The notes under the pieces were generated by a model. The model was not told the origin of the DNA and did no database searches. It saw nothing but the letters and a program-made list of their open reading frames with translations. Shown piece after piece: positions 60,298 through 64,000 of a stretch of DNA of 64,000 nucleotides. The position numbers were made by a program, and so were the translations under genes. Location of the stretch: the NCBI RefSeq assembly GCF_003425985.1, contig NZ_CP022985.1, forward strand, positions 2,836,001 to 2,900,000, in the 5' to 3' direction. The stretch's first letter is position 1; each line of letters opens with the position of its first letter. The stretch comes from Mariniflexile sp. TRM1-10. GTDB lineage: Bacteria > Bacteroidota > Bacteroidia > Flavobacteriales > Flavobacteriaceae.

Positions 60298-63066
60298 TTA
60301 TACTTTCAATAGTTTCATAACGTTTAGTTCTCCAGAATCATTGGTTATTTTCATTAAATAAATACCCTTGGATAAGTTCGAGACATCAAATGAAGTTCCT
60401 TTTGAAAAAGGCCCTTTAAATTGTTTTACCTGTTTTCCGGTAAGGCTGTAAATAACAATATTGTTACTGTTTTTATTGAGTGAAAAACTAGTGTTTGTTG
60501 GGTTTGGATACATTTTAATCCTTTCTGAAGAACCAACTTGGTCCGTGCTTAAATTTTGTGTTTGGGAGTATAATCGGTATTCACCGGGTTGTAAACTTAA
60601 TAAGGCTGTTGGGTTGGTAACGTTTAGTGTGTTTCCAGAAAACGTGTCGTACCAGTTTCCGGTAGTAGGGAAGTTTGGATTTACAGATTGCGCAGTAACA
60701 TCAAAATTTGCTACAATAACAACATCTAAATTCCCAACATTATCATTCAAGTTGATGCGTTTTACAAGACCGTTTAAACTAAAACTAAAATCATCGGTAT
60801 TAAAAGTAGATGGAAATTGCTTTTTAAGCGCTATCATTTTTGTTGTTACGTTGTGCAAATCCATTCGGTCTGTCTCAGTATCATAACCCAGTGTCCATGC
60901 ATCAGGTTTTCTCTCTAGTCTACAGCTACCGTTATTAATATCGTTTGCACAATTAATACTTTTATCATAGCCAAGTTCTCCAAACTGCCATAGCATTTTA
61001 GGACCGGGAACGCCATAAAAAATTACGGAGGCGGCTTCTTGTCGGTCTAATGCCGTGCTTAAGGTTTTTACATTGTAGTCACCACTCGAATTGCCATAGG
61101 CTAAATTTTTAACCATTAGGCGTTCTTCGTCGTGACTTTCCATATAGCCAACAACATGTGGGTTGTTCCAGCCTCTGTTTTTATATGATAGCCAAGAAAC
61201 ATCGGCATCTGATGCATATCCCATGGTATTTTGATTAAAACTATGGTTAAGATTCCCCCAAAGCATGATGCCATAATTAGCGAGTTCTGTTTCTTCAGAA
61301 TTATCGGATAAATGCTCAAAAATAACATAAGCTTCATTTCCTGGGTCTTGGTTCCATACATGGTCTGCATACGCCTTTAAGTTTGCTATTCTATCGGCAT
61401 CGTAGGCGCTTGCCCAGTTGTTTGTCCCATAATATAGGGTGTTAGAAAGACCTTTGGTAAAGTCAAAACGAAAACCATCAATCTTGTATTCATCCATCCA
61501 AAACTTTAAAACATCATTAAAAAAGTCGACTGTATAAGTAGATTCATGGTTAAAATCATATCCCCAATGTGCAGATGTATTATCAACTAAATTATGACTT
61601 TGATTATAATAAGGACTGTTTGCTGCAGGGCGGTTATTTACGCCATCCCAATACATTTGTAATAAAGGTGATTGGCTGTATGAATGATTAAAAACAACAT
61701 CTGTAATAACGGCCATACCTCGGCTATGGCATGCATCAATAAACTGTTTTAAATCGTTGCTTGTTCCGTATGCTTTATCCAAAGCCATATAAAATGAAGG
61801 ATTATAGCCCCAGCTATCATTGCCTTCAAACTCATTAATGGGCATGAGTTCAATAGCTGTAACGCCTAAGTCTTGTAAGTAATCCAGATGTGTTAAGGCT
61901 TCTTGGTACGTATCGCTTTCTGTGAAATCCCTTAATAACATTTCATAGATAACGATGTTTTCTTTATTGGGTCTCGTAAACGAGGTATTTTGCCAAGTAT
62001 ACGATGTTTCATTAATTTTAAAAGTAGAAACTATTCCCGTTGTTTCACCTGTTGGGTACGCCATTAAATTAGGGTAGGTGGTCGTTGGTATATATTGGTC
62101 ATTATTAGGATCAAGAACTTTTTTAGAATAGGGATCGGCTACTTTTAAAGTGTAATCAATAACATATTGATAGGCGTATTCTGTATCTGGGTTCAGTCCA
62201 TTTACCGTTAACCAAAAATGATCCCCATCTTTTTTCATTTGGTAAGTTTCATTGAGCATCCAGTTATTAAAACCTCCAACCAAGAATACATCGGTTTTAA
62301 AAGGTGCTTCTAAAACAAACGTTACAGTACCGTCGCCATTGTTGTTATAACCATTTTTTAAACCTGTGGGCATGGTTTGGTTTTGGGTCGTTGTTTTTAC
62401 ATAAACCGAAATGGTTTCTTGTTTGGTTTCGTCGTTTTGAGATGCCAATGCATCAATAGTATAACTTCCTGTTGACGTAAACGTATATGAGGTTGAAATT
62501 GAAGTCGTGTTTGAAGCTGTTTGTATGGAAGTCGTATTAACTTTCAATTCTAAATTGGCATTAATGCTGGATTCTGCACTGATGGTAATGTTATCGTTTA
62601 AATTATAAACGGCACTGTTTGTGGGGTTTGTTATAGTAACGTTCAAGCCTTCAGCATAGATAGGAATGAAAATATCGGGTCTGGATTGGGCGTTTCCTGC
62701 ACTGTTTCTAAACACAACAGCAATATGGGTAACAACCTCACCAACAGATGTACTGTAAAAAGTTGGGATATCGGGAGTTATGGTTAGTTGATACGTATTT
62801 GTGCCGGTTCGGGTTAACTTTGGTTGTGTAGTATTATTTCCCCAGCTTCCTATAACATGTTTCCAGTCTGAATTACTTGTTGAAGCTGTAGTTATGACTC
62901 CGGTATGTGCATAGACATCGCCAGCATAGCCTTCTAATTCGGTTCCGGTAGCATTAAATGTTATTGTAATAGCATCTGTAGCAGTTGGTATGGTAGGTAT
63001 GGTGGTAACTACTTGACCATAAATTACAGATGTAAATAATAAAAAAAGTGCGTATAATTTTTTCAT
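60298..63066 (-). CDS. GH13 alpha-amylase-family enzyme with CBM48-like domain and T9SS sorting domain
   Basis: 922 residues on the minus strand. Sec signal (MKKLYALFLLFTSVIYGQ), an N-terminal Bacteroidota-type Ig region (about 20-225), a CBM48/E-set domain (GTVTFVLEAPFKTDVFLVGGFNNW, about 240-330), then the GH13 barrel: DVVFNHS, IDGFRFDFTKG (nucleophile Asp), VIFEHLSDN (acid Glu) and YMESHDEER (stabilising Asp). The end (YPNPTNTSFSL...GIYLMKITNDSGELNVMKLLKV) is a type A T9SS sorting domain, so it is secreted to the cell surface. It probably attacks starch, glycogen or laminarin-like alpha-glucan. It is unrelated to the PUL substrate and convergent with the glycosyltransferase gene. Confidence 0.93.
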   Translation of the reverse strand: MKKLYALFLLFTSVIYGQVVTTIPTIPTATDAITITFNATGTELEGYAGDVYAHTGVITTASTSNSDWKHVIGSWGNNTTQPKLTRTGTNTYQLTITPDIPTFYSTSVGEVVTHIAVVFRNSAGNAQSRPDIFIPIYAEGLNVTITNPTNSAVYNLNDNITISAESSINANLELKVNTTSIQTASNTTSISTSYTFTSTGSYTIDALASQNDETKQETISVYVKTTTQNQTMPTGLKNGYNNNGDGTVTFVLEAPFKTDVFLVGGFNNWMLNETYQMKKDGDHFWLTVNGLNPDTEYAYQYVIDYTLKVADPYSKKVLDPNNDQYIPTTTYPNLMAYPTGETTGIVSTFKINETSYTWQNTSFTRPNKENIVIYEMLLRDFTESDTYQEALTHLDYLQDLGVTAIELMPINEFEGNDSWGYNPSFYMALDKAYGTSNDLKQFIDACHSRGMAVITDVVFNHSYSQSPLLQMYWDGVNNRPAANSPYYNQSHNLVDNTSAHWGYDFNHESTYTVDFFNDVLKFWMDEYKIDGFRFDFTKGLSNTLYYGTNNWASAYDADRIANLKAYADHVWNQDPGNEAYVIFEHLSDNSEETELANYGIMLWGNLNHSFNQNTMGYASDADVSWLSYKNRGWNNPHVVGYMESHDEERLMVKNLAYGNSSGDYNVKTLSTALDRQEAASVIFYGVPGPKMLWQFGELGYDKSINCANDINNGSCRLERKPDAWTLGYDTETDRMDLHNVTTKMIALKKQFPSTFNTDDFSFSLNGLVKRINLNDNVGNLDVVIVANFDVTAQSVNPNFPTTGNWYDTFSGNTLNVTNPTALLSLQPGEYRLYSQTQNLSTDQVGSSERIKMYPNPTNTSFSLNKNSNNIVIYSLTGKQVKQFKGPFSKGTSFDVSNLSKGIYLMKITNDSGELNVMKLLKV

Positions 63067-63090
63067 AGTCTATTTTGTTATTTGTAAAAA

Positions 63091-63180
63091 AAGAGGCTGT
63101 CTAAAAAGTCTAGTTCTATGTCATATTGAGCTTGTCGAAATGTTTTAACTTACTGGTAATCAATATCGGTTTCGACAAGC
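63091..63180. repeat. REP/MITE end next to IS110
   Basis: AAGAGGCTGTCTAAAAAGTC (63091) resembles the end of the element at 42624. An inner stem GCTTGTCGAAA (63130) pairs with TTTCGACAAGC (63170-63180). The opposite end is missing, and the IS110 gene begins 18 bases further on. Confidence 0.6.
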
Positions 63181-63197
63181 TACCATTGACGTATTTG

Positions 63198-64000
63198 CTA
63201 AACCGCTGTTTTATAGCTAATTGACAAACCAAGTTCTCTTGCCATTTTCATAATGTTCTTTTGTTTATTAAACAAGATCTTCTCCTCATAATCTTTGATT
63301 CCCTTCTCTACATATGACAGTCCTTTAACAAATAGCTTCCAATAGAGCTCTGCCAGTTTTCTTGCCATTGCCTTTATTGCCGGTGATGCCCCTTTCTTTG
63401 CCCTTATCTTTCTGCCAAAAGCACCCAATGCAATTTTCTTGCTGTTGAGCAGGCTCGTGGCCGCTTGCTTAAATATCAGGCCGGCCTTTGGTTGTCCTTT
63501 AGCCTTATAGTTTTTTTTCATCTTGCCCGAATGGTGCTGTTTTGGCGCCAGTCCCAACCAGGAAGTAAAATGCTTTTCTGTTTTCCATTTATGTAAATCA
63601 GTCCCTATTTCCGATAGGAGCTGCATCCAATTATAATCTGTTATACCGGGTAGGACCGTAGCATCTTTGCCTTCAAATATTTGCAATAGATAACGGTCCA
63701 TTCCTTCTATATTTGGTTTGTGGTGCCTCACGTTTTTTCGTGGAGTTGCCTTATTTGATACTTTAGGCCGGTTTGCCCCCATCTTTTTAAGGACTTCTTC
63801 CATTTTCAGATCACAACCGGCAATTTGTTGTTGATAAAAATCATAGCACACCACTGCTTGGCCCAAAGCAAATAGCCCTGCTTCATTGTAGTGCCCTTTC
63901 AAGGATTTAAGGATCAGTTCCTTTTTTGTTTTCAACACACTCCCATGGCATAGCTTTACCAAAACCCCGGGATCCCTTTCGCCCTTTAAGATCGCCCTGA
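63198..64000 (-). mobile_element. IS110-family transposase, 5' part outside window
   Basis: Minus strand, open through the right edge. The frame continues upstream of the first possible start with RAILKGERDPGVLVKL, so the gene is cut by the window and not short. The visible 267 residues are the C-terminal Transposase_20 half: LPGITDYNWMQLLSEIGTDLHKWKTEKHFTSWLGLAPKQHHSGK and RKIRAKKGASPAIKAMARKLAELYWKLFVKG. IS110 transposases use a RuvC-like N-terminal DEDD domain that lies outside the window, and their elements lack ordinary inverted ends. Whether the element is intact cannot be judged. Confidence 0.88.

Overview
The window comes from a low-GC marine or plant/algal-polymer-degrading member of the Bacteroidota, most likely Flavobacteriaceae. 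This rests on the SusC/SusD pair, the giant hybrid two-component regulator with propeller repeats and an AraC output, the many glycanase lipoproteins, a type IX secretion C-terminal domain (60298-63066), and the flavobacterial style of intergenic inverted repeats. I saw no rRNA, tRNA or CRISPR array.

Positions 1-47082 form one large polysaccharide utilisation locus, all on the + strand. The left arm (1-11837) encodes a GH2, three related GH43 proteins (two with double GH43 domains), GH31, a GH27 that looks like a beta-L-arabinopyranosidase, and a further GH43. The centre (12867-21986) encodes a GH89 alpha-N-acetylglucosaminidase, a fused glucosamine-6-phosphate deaminase/deacetylase, and SusC/SusD. 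The right arm (22383-37518) encodes two GH92 alpha-mannosidases, an unknown secreted protein, a lyase-like protein, a PI-PLC-type phospholipase, a GH115 alpha-glucuronidase, a GH2 and a metallophosphoesterase. The hybrid sensor-regulator (37574-41605) follows, then myo-inositol oxygenase, an SSS symporter, a lysosomal-HGSNAT-like membrane acetyltransferase and a FucP-like transporter.

Read together, these activities match the sugars of a plant-type inositol glycolipid head group (GIPC/phytoglycolipid: Ara, Gal, Man, GlcN, GlcA, myo-inositol-phosphate) or a GPI-anchored arabinogalactan protein. Arabinosidases and galactosidases would trim the outside. The acetyltransferase plus GH89 would remove unacetylated alpha-GlcN, as lysosomes do for heparan. 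GH115 would remove alpha-GlcA, GH92 mannose, the PI-PLC would free the inositol phosphate, and MIOX would turn inositol into glucuronate. This substrate is an inference. A shared 21-bp-period direct repeat upstream of susC, upstream of the inositol oxygenase gene and upstream of GH89 is a candidate regulator operator.

Positions 47083-50150 hold a cupin gene, a small AraC-type gene, a CsbD-like gene and a repeat-rich junction. Positions 50160-54360 look like a small array of integron-style gene cassettes. The gene blocks are HAD/phosphoribosyltransferase/DprA-like, a Mrr-like endonuclease and a helical DUF-type protein. They are separated by attC-like palindromes, and each cassette's first bases are complementary to the core box just after its own genes. 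No integrase is in the window.

Positions 54665-64000 hold an XRE regulator, a PAS histidine kinase, the eroded remains of a GH130 gene, a glycosyltransferase fused to a toroid domain, a T9SS-secreted GH13 amylase and the edge of an IS110 element. Several MITE-like and REP-like repeats are scattered through the locus.
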